Source: Candidatus Pacearchaeota archaeon
GTDB lineage: Archaea > Nanobdellota > Nanobdellia > Pacearchaeales > GW2011-AR1
Length of the DNA stretch: 24,431 bases
Assembly (NCBI GenBank): GCA_002688875.1
Contig: NZDU01000012.1
Coordinates: forward strand, 14,787-39,217
Direction: 5' to 3'
Each line of letters starts with the position of its first letter. Within the stretch, counting starts at the first letter, position 1. A program made the translations under genes and the position numbers. The notes beneath the pieces were generated by a model, which was not told where the DNA came from, made no database searches, and saw only the letters and a list, made by a program, of their open reading frames with translations. Positions 14,039 through 21,361 of this stretch are shown here, piece by piece.

Positions 14039-14814
14039 TGATAATTGATTTTCATTGTCATGTTGGTAAGGATTCTTCTGATGAGGAATATGAGCATTTG
14101 AATCTGGAAGAGTTAAAAAGATCTATGGATAAGTGGGGAGTTGATAAGGCTGTTGTTTTTCCATTTAATGGAGATGATGAAAGTTTGATTGAGGAATCTT
14201 TGGAGATACTTGAGAAATCTAAGGAAGCTGATTGGATAGTTCCATTATTGAGGATTAATCCGAAGAGCCTTTCTAAGGATGAATTGAGTGGGTTGTTGGA
14301 TAAAGGGTTTAAGGGAATTAAATTACATCCTCGTGCGCAGGATTTTGATTTGGATGATGAAAAATACTTTTGGGTTTATGAAATGTGTGTAGATAGAGAA
14401 CTTCCTGTTTTGTTTCATTCTTCGGTTAAGGATTCTACATCTAAGCCTGAGAAGATTTTGTCTATAGCTGAGAGGTTTCCAGATTTGAAGGTTGTAATGG
14501 CGCATTTTTTTGGGAATGATTTTTCTATAATGAAGATTGCTAAAGATTATCCAAATCTCTATGTTGATACTTCAATGAATTCTGGAACTATGAAAAGATT
14601 ACAGACTGTTAATAAATATGGATTTAAGAATATGGTTTTCGCGAGCGATATTCCGTATGATAGTCAGGGAGTTGCATTGCTTAAGATTAGAGAAGCTGGG
14701 TTTAGCGAGGAAAATGAGGATTTGATTCTTGGTGGGAATGCTGCTAAGATTTTGGGGTTGATTCCAGAAATGGTTGTTGAAAAAAGGGAGAGGGGTGAAG
14801 GAGATGGAAAATGA
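14038..14814 (+). CDS. Amidohydrolase-2 family metal-dependent hydrolase
   Basis: A TIM-barrel amidohydrolase of 258 aa. Ligands follow the family order: DFHCH (H6, H8), K95 in GIKLHPRAQDF, H127 in LFHSS, H156 in VMAHFFG, and D204 in FASDIPY. The K-L-H-P motif and the late S-D with a C-terminal NAAKIL helix are typical of Amidohydro_2 (PF04909) proteins, which hydrolyse or decarboxylate small acids and lactones. The gene overlaps the ligase stop by one base and its own stop lies in ATGATGA, where the first tiny peptide begins. Substrate unknown; a product made by the two ligases in the operon is a plausible guess. Confidence 0.85.
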   Translation: MIIDFHCHVGKDSSDEEYEHLNLEELKRSMDKWGVDKAVVFPFNGDDESLIEESLEILEKSKEADWIVPLLRINPKSLSKDELSGLLDKGFKGIKLHPRAQDFDLDDEKYFWVYEMCVDRELPVLFHSSVKDSTSKPEKILSIAERFPDLKVVMAHFFGNDFSIMKIAKDYPNLYVDTSMNSGTMKRLQTVNKYGFKNMVFASDIPYDSQGVALLKIREAGFSEENEDLILGGNAAKILGLIPEMVVEKRERGEGDGK

Positions 14815-14894
14815 TGACAAATGTTTTGACTGATGAAGTTGAGGAAGATGAGAGTAAGGAAGTTTATAGAGTCTTGGGAGTTTGTAAATGGTAG
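14811..14894 (+). CDS. 27-aa acidic peptide 1 (VEEDESKE motif)
   Basis: The frame begins at ATG 14811 inside the stop of the amidohydrolase (ATGA), 7 nt after AAGGAG. It reads MMTNVLTDEVEEDESKEV and then YRVLGVCKW. Its TAG overlaps the ATG of the next gene (14888). A second frame with the same VEEDESKE block occurs 367 nt downstream. The shared block uses swapped synonymous codons (GAG GAA against GAA GAG), so the peptide rather than the DNA appears conserved. It has alternating acidic residues plus Ser and Lys, the residue types joined by ATP-grasp enzymes of graspetide pathways. That role is speculation. Confidence 0.55.
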   Translation: MMTNVLTDEVEEDESKEVYRVLGVCKW

Positions 14895-15181
14895 GTAATG
14901 ATATTGGTTTTGGGGGTTTGGAAGACATTTGGAATTTGGGAAATTCTGGATATTTAGATCCTTCAGAATTGGTTGCGGAATTGAATTATGAGTTTGGTTG
15001 CAATGAATTGTTTAAAAAGAGTGGTATTAGATGTAATTATGATCGTGGGGTTATTGAGTTGACTGGCAATGTTTCTGAAGAACGTACTAAGAGAATTGCT
15101 GGGAGTTTGGTAAATGGACGATCTGGTTCGTATGAGGTGTGGAATAGGATTGAGGTGGGTTCTGAGGGGATGGGAGAATGA
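14888..15181 (+). CDS. Small BON-like protein
   Basis: A 97-aa protein. The C-terminal half (about residues 50-92: GVIELTGNVSEERTKRIAGS, then a Ser/Gly turn and SYEVWNRIEV) has the beta-alpha-beta spacing of a BON domain, a small module that binds phospholipids or other ligands. The N-terminal half (SGYLDPSELVAELNYEFGCN) may hold a second, partial unit. There is no signal peptide. ATG 14888 overlaps the stop of peptide 1 and follows GGGAG by 7 nt; its TGA lies in ATGA, where peptide 2 starts. The fold assignment is tentative. Confidence 0.6.
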   Translation: MVGNDIGFGGLEDIWNLGNSGYLDPSELVAELNYEFGCNELFKKSGIRCNYDRGVIELTGNVSEERTKRIAGSLVNGRSGSYEVWNRIEVGSEGMGE

Positions 15182-15261
15182 CGGATCTGATGATAAGTGT
15201 TTCAATTGATAAAGTTGAAGAGGATGAGAGTAAGGAATTAGTTGGGGGTCTGGGGAGATGA
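15178..15261 (+). CDS. 27-aa acidic peptide 2 (VEEDESKE motif)
   Basis: The frame starts at ATG 15178 within the stop of the BON-like gene, 8 nt after GAGGGG, and ends at TGA 15259-15261 overlapping the ATG of the glycosyltransferase. It reads MTDLMISVSIDKVEEDESKE and then LVGGLGR. VEEDESKE is identical to peptide 1, while the flanks differ. Both ends being fused to neighbours through four-base overlaps, together with good Shine-Dalgarno sequences, makes real translation likely. Confidence 0.55.
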   Translation: MTDLMISVSIDKVEEDESKELVGGLGR

Positions 15262-16556
15262 TAGCTACTAGTCATCGTGTTAATAATGGTTCAGATAATA
15301 GTGATGCTAAGATTGCTTTGGCTATTCCTACTGGAAGGCCAAGAGTTGGAGAGGTTGTTAATTCTTTTTTAGAAAATGCTGAATATTTCGGATATAATCT
15401 TAAACAGTTTTCTGTTTATCTTTCTATTGATCTAGAGTATCAAGATAAGGCTCCTGAAGATTTTAAAATTGATAGAAGTATTGAAGATCGAGTTAACAAG
15501 GTAGAATATATTTATGGAGATCAACGTAGAGAATTTGGTGAGAAGGTTCTAGAAAGATCTGGAGTTGATAAAGATATTGCTGACACTTTATTTATTGGTA
15601 GAGGATATTCTAGACAGAGAAATGTTGCAATTCTAAGGGCTGCCGAAGATGGAAATGATTATGCTATTTGTTTTGATGATGATGAAGATCCAAAGATCCC
15701 TGTTAGGATGGAGGATGGTTCTACAACTTGGACTTATCCTGATTTTTTTACTCCGCACATTAGTGCTTTATCAAATGATGTTGATATTACTAGGGGGCAT
15801 TGTTTAGGTTATCTTTCTCCAATACCTTCAGATTTTGAAAGAAGTATACCTGAAGATGTTAGAAGGAAACTAGGGGCTGCGTTGTCAATTGGTAGTGAGG
15901 TTCTTGATGCTGATTCTTTTTCTGGTTTGATGAAGAAAGTTAGATATCTTAATGAATCTGAAATAAGTAATTTACCTATTTCTTATATTGTGAAAAATGG
16001 AGAATATGGGAAGGCTATTCTTTCAGGGAATATGGGCATAAACTTAACTTCATTGAGAGGTGGAAAGATACCTATTTTTTATACTCCTCCAGGGGCTAGA
16101 GGAGAAGATGCGATTTTTGGATTACAATTAGAGAATTTAATTGTAGCAGAAGTTTCTTCTTATATTTTTCATGATCCTTTTGTAAAATATCCTAATATTT
16201 CTAGTGGTGAGGTTCCCAATAAATTGGAAGATATTCAAGTAGATGATGAAACTAAGAAAAGATTCGGAAATGCTGTTATTGGTTGGATCAAATATGCTCC
16301 AATGCTAATTGCTATGACTTCACAGGATAGAGATGAAGTAGATAGAAGAACTGGAGATATGATTGCTAAAATCGGAGAACCAACGGATAGATTAGCAAAG
16401 TTACTTCATTATGATGAGCTAAGTACTTCTGAAAGGGTCCTAAGAAATTATGTTAGTGATTTGGATTCTCATATGAACGAATTATTGAATGTTCAAAATA
16501 ATTGGAGAGATAAAATTGCTCCTAGTTTGGAACGTGAGGTTCTTAGGGAGAATTAA
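15258..16556 (+). CDS. GT-A fold glycosyltransferase
   Basis: The 432-aa protein opens with a nucleotide-binding strand (KIALAIPTGRPRVGEVVNSF) as in GT2-type enzymes. GYSRQRNVAILRAAEDG comes before the metal-binding FDDDEDP (DDD at 140-142), and GARGEDAIFGLQL (GED at 282-284) supplies the likely base region. These suggest an inverting sugar transferase with an unusually elaborate second half (GKAILSGNMGINL, SYIFHDPF). The C-terminal 100 residues are helical. There is no membrane segment, so it is probably soluble and cytoplasmic. Its ATG overlaps the stop of peptide 2. It uses more A-ending codons than the genes before it. The acceptor is unknown; the peptides or a small amide product are candidates. 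Confidence 0.7.
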   Translation: MIATSHRVNNGSDNSDAKIALAIPTGRPRVGEVVNSFLENAEYFGYNLKQFSVYLSIDLEYQDKAPEDFKIDRSIEDRVNKVEYIYGDQRREFGEKVLERSGVDKDIADTLFIGRGYSRQRNVAILRAAEDGNDYAICFDDDEDPKIPVRMEDGSTTWTYPDFFTPHISALSNDVDITRGHCLGYLSPIPSDFERSIPEDVRRKLGAALSIGSEVLDADSFSGLMKKVRYLNESEISNLPISYIVKNGEYGKAILSGNMGINLTSLRGGKIPIFYTPPGARGEDAIFGLQLENLIVAEVSSYIFHDPFVKYPNISSGEVPNKLEDIQVDDETKKRFGNAVIGWIKYAPMLIAMTSQDRDEVDRRTGDMIAKIGEPTDRLAKLLHYDELSTSERVLRNYVSDLDSHMNELLNVQNNWRDKIAPSLEREVLREN

Positions 16557-16583
16557 ATTTTTAGATAAATTAATATTTTTAAT

Positions 16584-17873
16584 ATGATTAAACATTGGCA
16601 AATTAATTTTGAAACTGATAAACCCAAGATAGTTTATGCAGGAATTCATCTTAAATATTTACCTCAGATTGCTCCTCTTTTGAGAGATTATGAACCTATT
16701 TTTATTGCAAGAGATCATGAGGATAATTTACCAAAAAATACTATAATTGTTGATTTTGATGATAAAGATGAACAGAAAAGATATAGGATGAGACAGTTTG
16801 AATTTCAACCATTAATCTCAAAAGAGAAAAAGATTCAAGATTTGTTTAGTAAAATTTTATTTGATCAAGATATGTTATATATTAAACCTTATAAGGTTAC
16901 TAGACATCTTAACTTTCAGAATCCTTTTGTAGATATATTAGGTCCAAATGGACAAGCTGCTCTTAAGGCAAATAATAAAATTTTTCAAAGAAGGAATTTA
17001 GAAGGTAAGGTTAGTATGGCTCCGGGAGGGCTTTATACAAAAAATGAATTAGAAAATGCTTTTGATCAATATTCTGGAAATGATGGAGTTTTTTTAAGTA
17101 CTGGAGTTGGTGGTGGTGGTTCTGATGCTAGAAAGGTTAGATCTAAAGAAGAGTTGGCTAAAGTTAAAGAGGAACTTGATAGTGATTGGTATGTTGTGAA
17201 TTCTTGGATTCCAGATGTAAGTTCATCTCCATGTATTAATGGAATTGTTGCAAGAGATGGATCTAGAGTATTATTTTCTCTATCAGAACAGAGGTTCCCA
17301 ATTCCATTATGTTGTGATGGTTCAGAATATCCTACTAATTTAGGAAAAGATGCATTGAAGAAAATAGATGAAGAGACAAATATTGTAGCAGATCAATTAG
17401 TCAAGATTGGCTTTGAAGGATATTTTGGTGTAGATTATATAGTTAGAGGTGATGAAGTTTATTTTGTGGAGATTAATGCAAGATATAATGGTTGCAGTGG
17501 GGAAGTTATTCTTGCTCATGAACTCTCAAATATTAGGGGATTGACCATACCTGAAATAGAGTTATATGTTCATCAAAATGGGACTATTCCTTCTGGAGTT
17601 TCTAGTCCTCCAAATAATTTATTTTGGGAAAAGAGTGCTTTTTATAATAATTCTCCTGTTAGAATTAAGGATAATGTTGGACCTTATGATGAGGGAGTTT
17701 TATTTAGGGAACGAAAGTCAGGAATATTCAATACTTATGCTCCAGAAACTGTAGTTCAGGCTGGAAGGCCGATAGGAACTTTAGTTTCAGTAGCAGATTC
17801 TATGTATGAAAGATCTGAGGGAATGAAAGAAAAAATTGCTGAACTTGAGAACTCTTTTGAAGTTTTAGATTAG
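16584..17873 (+). CDS. ATP-grasp ligase
   Basis: A 429-aa ATP-grasp protein, a family that joins a carboxylate to an amine, thiol or hydroxyl through an acyl phosphate. Features: a Rossmann-like start (KPKIVYAGIHLKYLPQIAPL), NNKIFQRRNLEG (130-141), a glycine-rich lid GVGGGGSDARKV (174-185), and the metal site GYFGVDYIVRGDEVYFVEIN with D284, E296 and N298, followed by ARYNG. The layout is close to PurK/carbamoyl-phosphate-synthase-type ATP-grasp enzymes, but no pathway member is recognisable. It starts 27 nt after the glycosyltransferase and ends 2 nt from the stop of the convergent GH3 gene. With the GCS2 enzyme, the operon has two unrelated amide-forming ligases. Confidence 0.85.
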   Translation: MIKHWQINFETDKPKIVYAGIHLKYLPQIAPLLRDYEPIFIARDHEDNLPKNTIIVDFDDKDEQKRYRMRQFEFQPLISKEKKIQDLFSKILFDQDMLYIKPYKVTRHLNFQNPFVDILGPNGQAALKANNKIFQRRNLEGKVSMAPGGLYTKNELENAFDQYSGNDGVFLSTGVGGGGSDARKVRSKEELAKVKEELDSDWYVVNSWIPDVSSSPCINGIVARDGSRVLFSLSEQRFPIPLCCDGSEYPTNLGKDALKKIDEETNIVADQLVKIGFEGYFGVDYIVRGDEVYFVEINARYNGCSGEVILAHELSNIRGLTIPEIELYVHQNGTIPSGVSSPPNNLFWEKSAFYNNSPVRIKDNVGPYDEGVLFRERKSGIFNTYAPETVVQAGRPIGTLVSVADSMYERSEGMKEKIAELENSFEVLD

Positions 17874-17875
17874 TT

Positions 17876-18853
17876 TTAATTTTCTACTAAATAACCTTTT
17901 AATTTTAATATTCTTTTAACGCTTTCATTAATCTGGTTTTTGGAGATTTCTCCTTTTATTACAGCACTTTTTATTTCTTCAATTCCTTTTCTTATACGTC
18001 TATGATATCCTTTTTTAGGTGCTATGCTGTCTAGAACTATATCATTTCCAGCTTTAATTAGATCTGGATATGTTTTGTGAAGCCTATACTTATATTTTGA
18101 GCTTAACCCTTTCATAGATATGGCATCTGTGATTATAATTCCTTTGAAATCTTTTCTTAAATTTGATATAACTTTCTTAGATATTGTGGAAGGCTTGTTT
18201 TCAGAGTCTATTGCTCCATATACTATTGGGTGTCCTACCATTATTGCTTCAACATCTGCTTTAATTGCGGAGTCGAATAGTGATAAGTCTTCTTTTGAAA
18301 TTTTAATTTTATATGATATTTTGTGAGGATCTTTTACTAAGCTTCCTCCAGGATAGTGTTTTGCAGTTGCTTGGATTTTCTCATCTTGAATTCCTTTAAT
18401 ATAATTTGTAATTTTATTCTTGACTTCTTCTACTGACCCTTTAAAATTTCTTCCTGGCCATACTTTATTTTCTAGTTCACATATTGGAGAGAAGTTTATA
18501 GTGAAGCCTAAATCTTTTAGTACCTTTCCATGTTCTTTTCCTAATTCAAAAGCCTCATTTTCATTTTTTATTTCACCGAAAGTTTTGCCTTTATAAAATT
18601 TTTTTAAGGGGTTCCAATAACCTTCAACATCCCCCGATATTGAAGGTTTTATCTTTAAACTTTTATTCCATTTTTTTATTGTATTTATTAGTTCTTTTTT
18701 AGATTTAATTTTTAGTCGGTTATTTGATATAAATACACCACTAATATTTAATTTTGCTAATTTATTGTTAAATTTAATACCATTTATGATAATCAATTGA
18801 CCTATTTTCTCATCTAATGTAAGTTCTGATATATTAATTTTCTGTTTTTCCAT
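17876..18853 (-). CDS. Glycoside hydrolase family 3, NagZ-like beta-hexosaminidase
   Basis: A 325-aa single-domain GH3 enzyme, the length of bacterial NagZ. It opens LTLDEKIGQL. The acid/base loop KHYPGGSLVKDPH carries the Asp-His dyad (D175, H177) that marks beta-N-acetylhexosaminidases in GH3, and the nucleophile is D243 in ITDAISMKG. The catalytic pocket also has PGRNF (133-137). There is no signal peptide, so it is cytoplasmic. NagZ normally recycles peptidoglycan, which archaea lack; this enzyme may trim GlcNAc from glycans or be a transferred gene. It converges on the ATP-grasp gene with 2 nt between stops. Confidence 0.85.
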   Translation of the reverse strand: MEKQKINISELTLDEKIGQLIIINGIKFNNKLAKLNISGVFISNNRLKIKSKKELINTIKKWNKSLKIKPSISGDVEGYWNPLKKFYKGKTFGEIKNENEAFELGKEHGKVLKDLGFTINFSPICELENKVWPGRNFKGSVEEVKNKITNYIKGIQDEKIQATAKHYPGGSLVKDPHKISYKIKISKEDLSLFDSAIKADVEAIMVGHPIVYGAIDSENKPSTISKKVISNLRKDFKGIIITDAISMKGLSSKYKYRLHKTYPDLIKAGNDIVLDSIAPKKGYHRRIRKGIEEIKSAVIKGEISKNQINESVKRILKLKGYLVEN

Positions 18854-19019
18854 TTTAATTAATTAAACTTTTGTACTTTTTTAAACTTTAATGTTTATGG
18901 TTAATAATCATTTTGGATTATCTCATGATAATAAGATGTTTAAGATTGTAGTTGTTTTATGAATTCTGTTTTTTGTTATGGTTTACTGGTTTAGTTTAAA
19001 TTACCCTTCTGATGCTTAT

Positions 19020-20453
19020 TCATTCCTGATTCCTTTTTCTTATTATTGCTCTTTTTAGTTTTGGAGTGATGATTTCATGAGAGAATTTTCTTTTTAGGAT
19101 TTCTAGGTTTTGATTGGCCCAAATGGTTTTTGTTCTATCGCTTTTGATGACTTTTATCATGTCGTTGATTGATTGATTGGTGATTTCGAATTTGTTGAGG
19201 GCGATGGTTTTGAATTTGAATTTTGCGAGGTCTTTCTTGAATACGGGGTAGGTGTAGACTGCGGGGATTAATCCTGCTGCGAGTACTTCTAAGAGGTTGT
19301 TTCCGAAACCTTCAATTTCACTGAAATAAGTGGAGATTCCCCCTAACTTTCTGATTAAAATTGGGATTTCGTCAAAATGAATGTCTGTATTTTTTTTATC
19401 TTCGGATAATATTAAGAAGAATTTATTTGTTTTGTATTTTTCTGATAGTTTTTTATTTAGTCTGATTAGTTTTCTTTTATAGTTTCCGGATTCGTCGCCA
19501 TGATATCCTGAGATAATGAAAATCATTCCTTTTTTTAATTTTTTCTTTTTTAATTTTGAGAATAGTTCGTAAGAGTATTCAAGGGCGAAGTCTATTCTTT
19601 TTCTTGGAATTATTCTGGTGTGTTGTAGTACAAATTGAGTATCTTTTAGTTTGAGATTATTATCCTTAAGCAATTCGTTTATTTTATACTCTTTGAGGAA
19701 TCTTTCGGTTCTTTCATTGTATTTGTTTTCCAAATCTTCTACGGTGTTGATGATTCTGCTTGCAGTGTTATAGACTACGCAATGGTTGTCTAGTAGGTGA
19801 TTGAAGTATCCAGGGGAGATTTTGTCTATTTCGTGGATGTATTTTTGGGCACCTTCGAATTGGAGGCTGTTAATGAAAATTATATAGTCGACGAATTCTC
19901 CAGGGACTCCTTGTAGGAGGTATCTCCAAATGTCCTTGGTTGGTTTTAAGTATCTTTCTCTTTCTAGATGAGAGTCATGCCACCAAAGAATGTATTTTGG
20001 GGTTTTTTTGTTGTTTGCTTTTTCGTCTCTGTAGTATCTTGAAAGTGCTAAGGCTAGTACGAAGTTTACTGGATGAGAAGTATTGTGGGCGATGATAACA
20101 TCAATTTTTTTATCATTTACAAATTCTTTTATTTTTTCTTTAGCGATCGATATGGCGTTTTCTATTTTTTCGCTAAGTTCTCCGCCTAGCCCTTCGTTGA
20201 AGTTTTTATCAAAAAGTTTGTTGTCCTTATATTTATGCCAGATTACCTTATGTTGTCTGGTATGGGAGTTTGGTGTTTTGGTTTTTCCGACGAGGTAAAA
20301 AATATTTGATTTTGGTATTTTTATTTTTTGAACCATTACTTCTTCTATTTGTTTCATAACAATTGAAACGCCGTCTGCAAATCCGACTTGAGAATGTATT
20401 ATTCCGTAGTTGAGCTTGGTAATGTTTTTTCTTGTTAGTTTTTTTTCTGACAT
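19020..20453 (-). CDS. GT4-type (GT-B) glycosyltransferase
   Basis: A 477-aa retaining-type glycosyltransferase. The N-terminal acceptor domain starts GIIHSQVGFADGVSIVMKQI. The C-terminal donor domain has QHTRIIPRKRIDFAL (R280 and K285 as likely phosphate contacts) and the E-x7-E motif EIEGFGNNLLEVLAAG (E381 and E389) followed by PAVYTYPVF. This fits the GT4 family. No membrane anchor is seen. GAGGT lies 8 nt before ATG 20453, and an AT-rich TATA element (about 20476-20488) precedes it. It may act with the nearby glycan genes, but the 165-nt gap and separate promoter say it is its own unit. The sugar and acceptor are unknown. Confidence 0.85.
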   Translation of the reverse strand: MSEKKLTRKNITKLNYGIIHSQVGFADGVSIVMKQIEEVMVQKIKIPKSNIFYLVGKTKTPNSHTRQHKVIWHKYKDNKLFDKNFNEGLGGELSEKIENAISIAKEKIKEFVNDKKIDVIIAHNTSHPVNFVLALALSRYYRDEKANNKKTPKYILWWHDSHLERERYLKPTKDIWRYLLQGVPGEFVDYIIFINSLQFEGAQKYIHEIDKISPGYFNHLLDNHCVVYNTASRIINTVEDLENKYNERTERFLKEYKINELLKDNNLKLKDTQFVLQHTRIIPRKRIDFALEYSYELFSKLKKKKLKKGMIFIISGYHGDESGNYKRKLIRLNKKLSEKYKTNKFFLILSEDKKNTDIHFDEIPILIRKLGGISTYFSEIEGFGNNLLEVLAAGLIPAVYTYPVFKKDLAKFKFKTIALNKFEITNQSINDMIKVIKSDRTKTIWANQNLEILKRKFSHEIITPKLKRAIIRKRNQE

Positions 20454-20510
20454 TATTAATTACCTCTTTTATCATAGTATATATTTTTATTCTATTTAAA
20501 TTTTGGGTAG

Positions 20511-20520
20511 TTTTTTATAT
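20511..20520 (+). promoter_or_regulatory. TATA box of the Cys-rich protein gene
   Basis: TTTTTTATAT is centred about 25 nt before ATG 20541, with no Shine-Dalgarno sequence, fitting a leaderless transcript and arguing against an upstream in-frame TTG at 20520. Confidence 0.5.
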
Positions 20521-20540
20521 TGTCTTTTTCTTTAGTTTTT

Positions 20541-20858
20541 ATGGTTGTTAAGAAAAAAGAGATTCGGGTTGTAGGTAATAATGGGTTGTTGGTTGCTGTT
20601 TCGATAATTTTGATATTGTTTGTAGTTTTGATTTATTTTTTTAGTATGAATTATTCTGGAAGTGGTGAGGTTGAATGTTTGGTTGATAGTGATTGTGTTC
20701 CTGCTAGTTGTTGTCATCCTGATAGTTGTGTGGCTGTTGATGATGGGCCTGATTGTGGGGGGCTTGTTTGTACTGCTGATTGTCGTCCTGGGACTTTGGA
20801 TTGTGGGCAGGGGAGTTGTGGGTGTGTTGAGGGTCGGTGTGTTGGGGTGTTTGGATGA
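20541..20858 (+). CDS. Membrane-anchored twelve-cysteine protein
   Basis: From ATG 20541 the protein is 105 aa: a short basic head (MVVKKKEIR), one membrane segment or signal anchor (about 16-34), then an extracytoplasmic domain with twelve cysteines (46, 52, 57, 58, 63, 72, 77, 81, 88, 93, 95, 100) in motifs such as DSDCVPASCCHPDSC and CRPGTLDCGQGSCGC. The even count suggests up to six disulfides. Similar CC-HP...C-RPGTLDCG patterns recur in small secreted proteins of uncultured archaea and bacteria, without known function. A metal-binding role is also possible. No partner gene is obvious; the surface protease starts 500 bp downstream on the same strand. Confidence 0.7.
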   Translation: MVVKKKEIRVVGNNGLLVAVSIILILFVVLIYFFSMNYSGSGEVECLVDSDCVPASCCHPDSCVAVDDGPDCGGLVCTADCRPGTLDCGQGSCGCVEGRCVGVFG

Positions 20859-20864
20859 GTGTGG

Positions 20865-21074
20865 TTAATTTATAGAATTAGCTTCGAGAAGTAGATCTTG
20901 ATTTAAAGTTTTGCTTGCGTCAAGGACCTCTATTCCTAGTAGGTTTCCTTCTGAGTTAAAATCTAGGATTATATTTTCACTGAGCATTATATTTTTAGTT
21001 GCTTCTCCGTCTTTTATTTTATCAACTATTTTAATATAAGCTGCATCTGCGTCTTTGTCAAGTTTGATCTTCAT
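20865..21074 (-). CDS. DUF2283 family protein, possible antitoxin
   Basis: The 69-aa sequence begins MKIKLDKDADAAYIKI and has NIILDFNSEGNLLGIEVLDA, the hallmark of DUF2283: a short beta-sheet protein that often sits beside DUF4258 genes. It starts 2 nt after the stop of the DUF4258 gene, so the two are surely cotranscribed. The pair resembles a toxin-antitoxin module with the toxin-like gene first. The antitoxin role is inferred from gene neighbourhood in the families, not from a DNA-binding motif here. Confidence 0.8.
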   Translation of the reverse strand: MKIKLDKDADAAYIKIVDKIKDGEATKNIMLSENIILDFNSEGNLLGIEVLDASKTLNQDLLLEANSIN

Positions 21075-21076
21075 AT

Positions 21077-21286
21077 TTATATTACTGTTATAATCTTTAT
21101 ATAATTATCTTTTCTGATAAAGATTATCTCTATTCTTTTATTATTTAATTCCCCAACTGCTATCAATCTATTATTAAATGATTTTCTTATATGGTTTGGG
21201 AATTCTAGTGTGTAATTAACTTCCCACTCACTAATTCCTCGTTCTTTCATTCTCTTTTTTGCATGAGATGTATAAATTATTCTCAT
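21077..21286 (-). CDS. DUF4258 family protein, possible RelE-like toxin
   Basis: The 69-aa protein begins MRIIYTSHAKKRMKERGISE, the H-A-x-x-R-x-x-x-R-G-I-S signature of DUF4258, followed by beta strands (RLIAVGELNNKRIEIIFI). DUF4258 proteins are compact and have been compared with RelE/ParE-type mRNA or gyrase toxins. A TATA sequence (minus strand, about 21306-21316) lies 25 nt before the ATG, so translation is probably leaderless. The promoter region is shared with the divergent protease gene. Toxin activity is inferred only. Confidence 0.8.
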   Translation of the reverse strand: MRIIYTSHAKKRMKERGISEWEVNYTLEFPNHIRKSFNNRLIAVGELNNKRIEIIFIRKDNYIKIITVI

Positions 21287-21332
21287 GGGTTGTTTAAATT
21301 GTTAGAGTATATAATCTATCTGGATAAACATC

Positions 21333-21342
21333 TTTTTATATG
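21333..21342 (+). promoter_or_regulatory. TATA box of the subtilase gene
   Basis: TTTTTATATG is centred about 24 nt before ATG 21362. It supports that start over in-frame ATGs further upstream (such as 21263), which would add 33 residues and overlap the divergent gene. Confidence 0.5.
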
Positions 21343-21361
21343 CTGGTTGTTTTGGATTTTT

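Noticed and set aside
18899..18964. 21-codon plus-strand frame between GH3 and GT4 genes
   Set aside because: No Shine-Dalgarno site, no relation to the other small frames; a chance ATG in AT-rich spacer.
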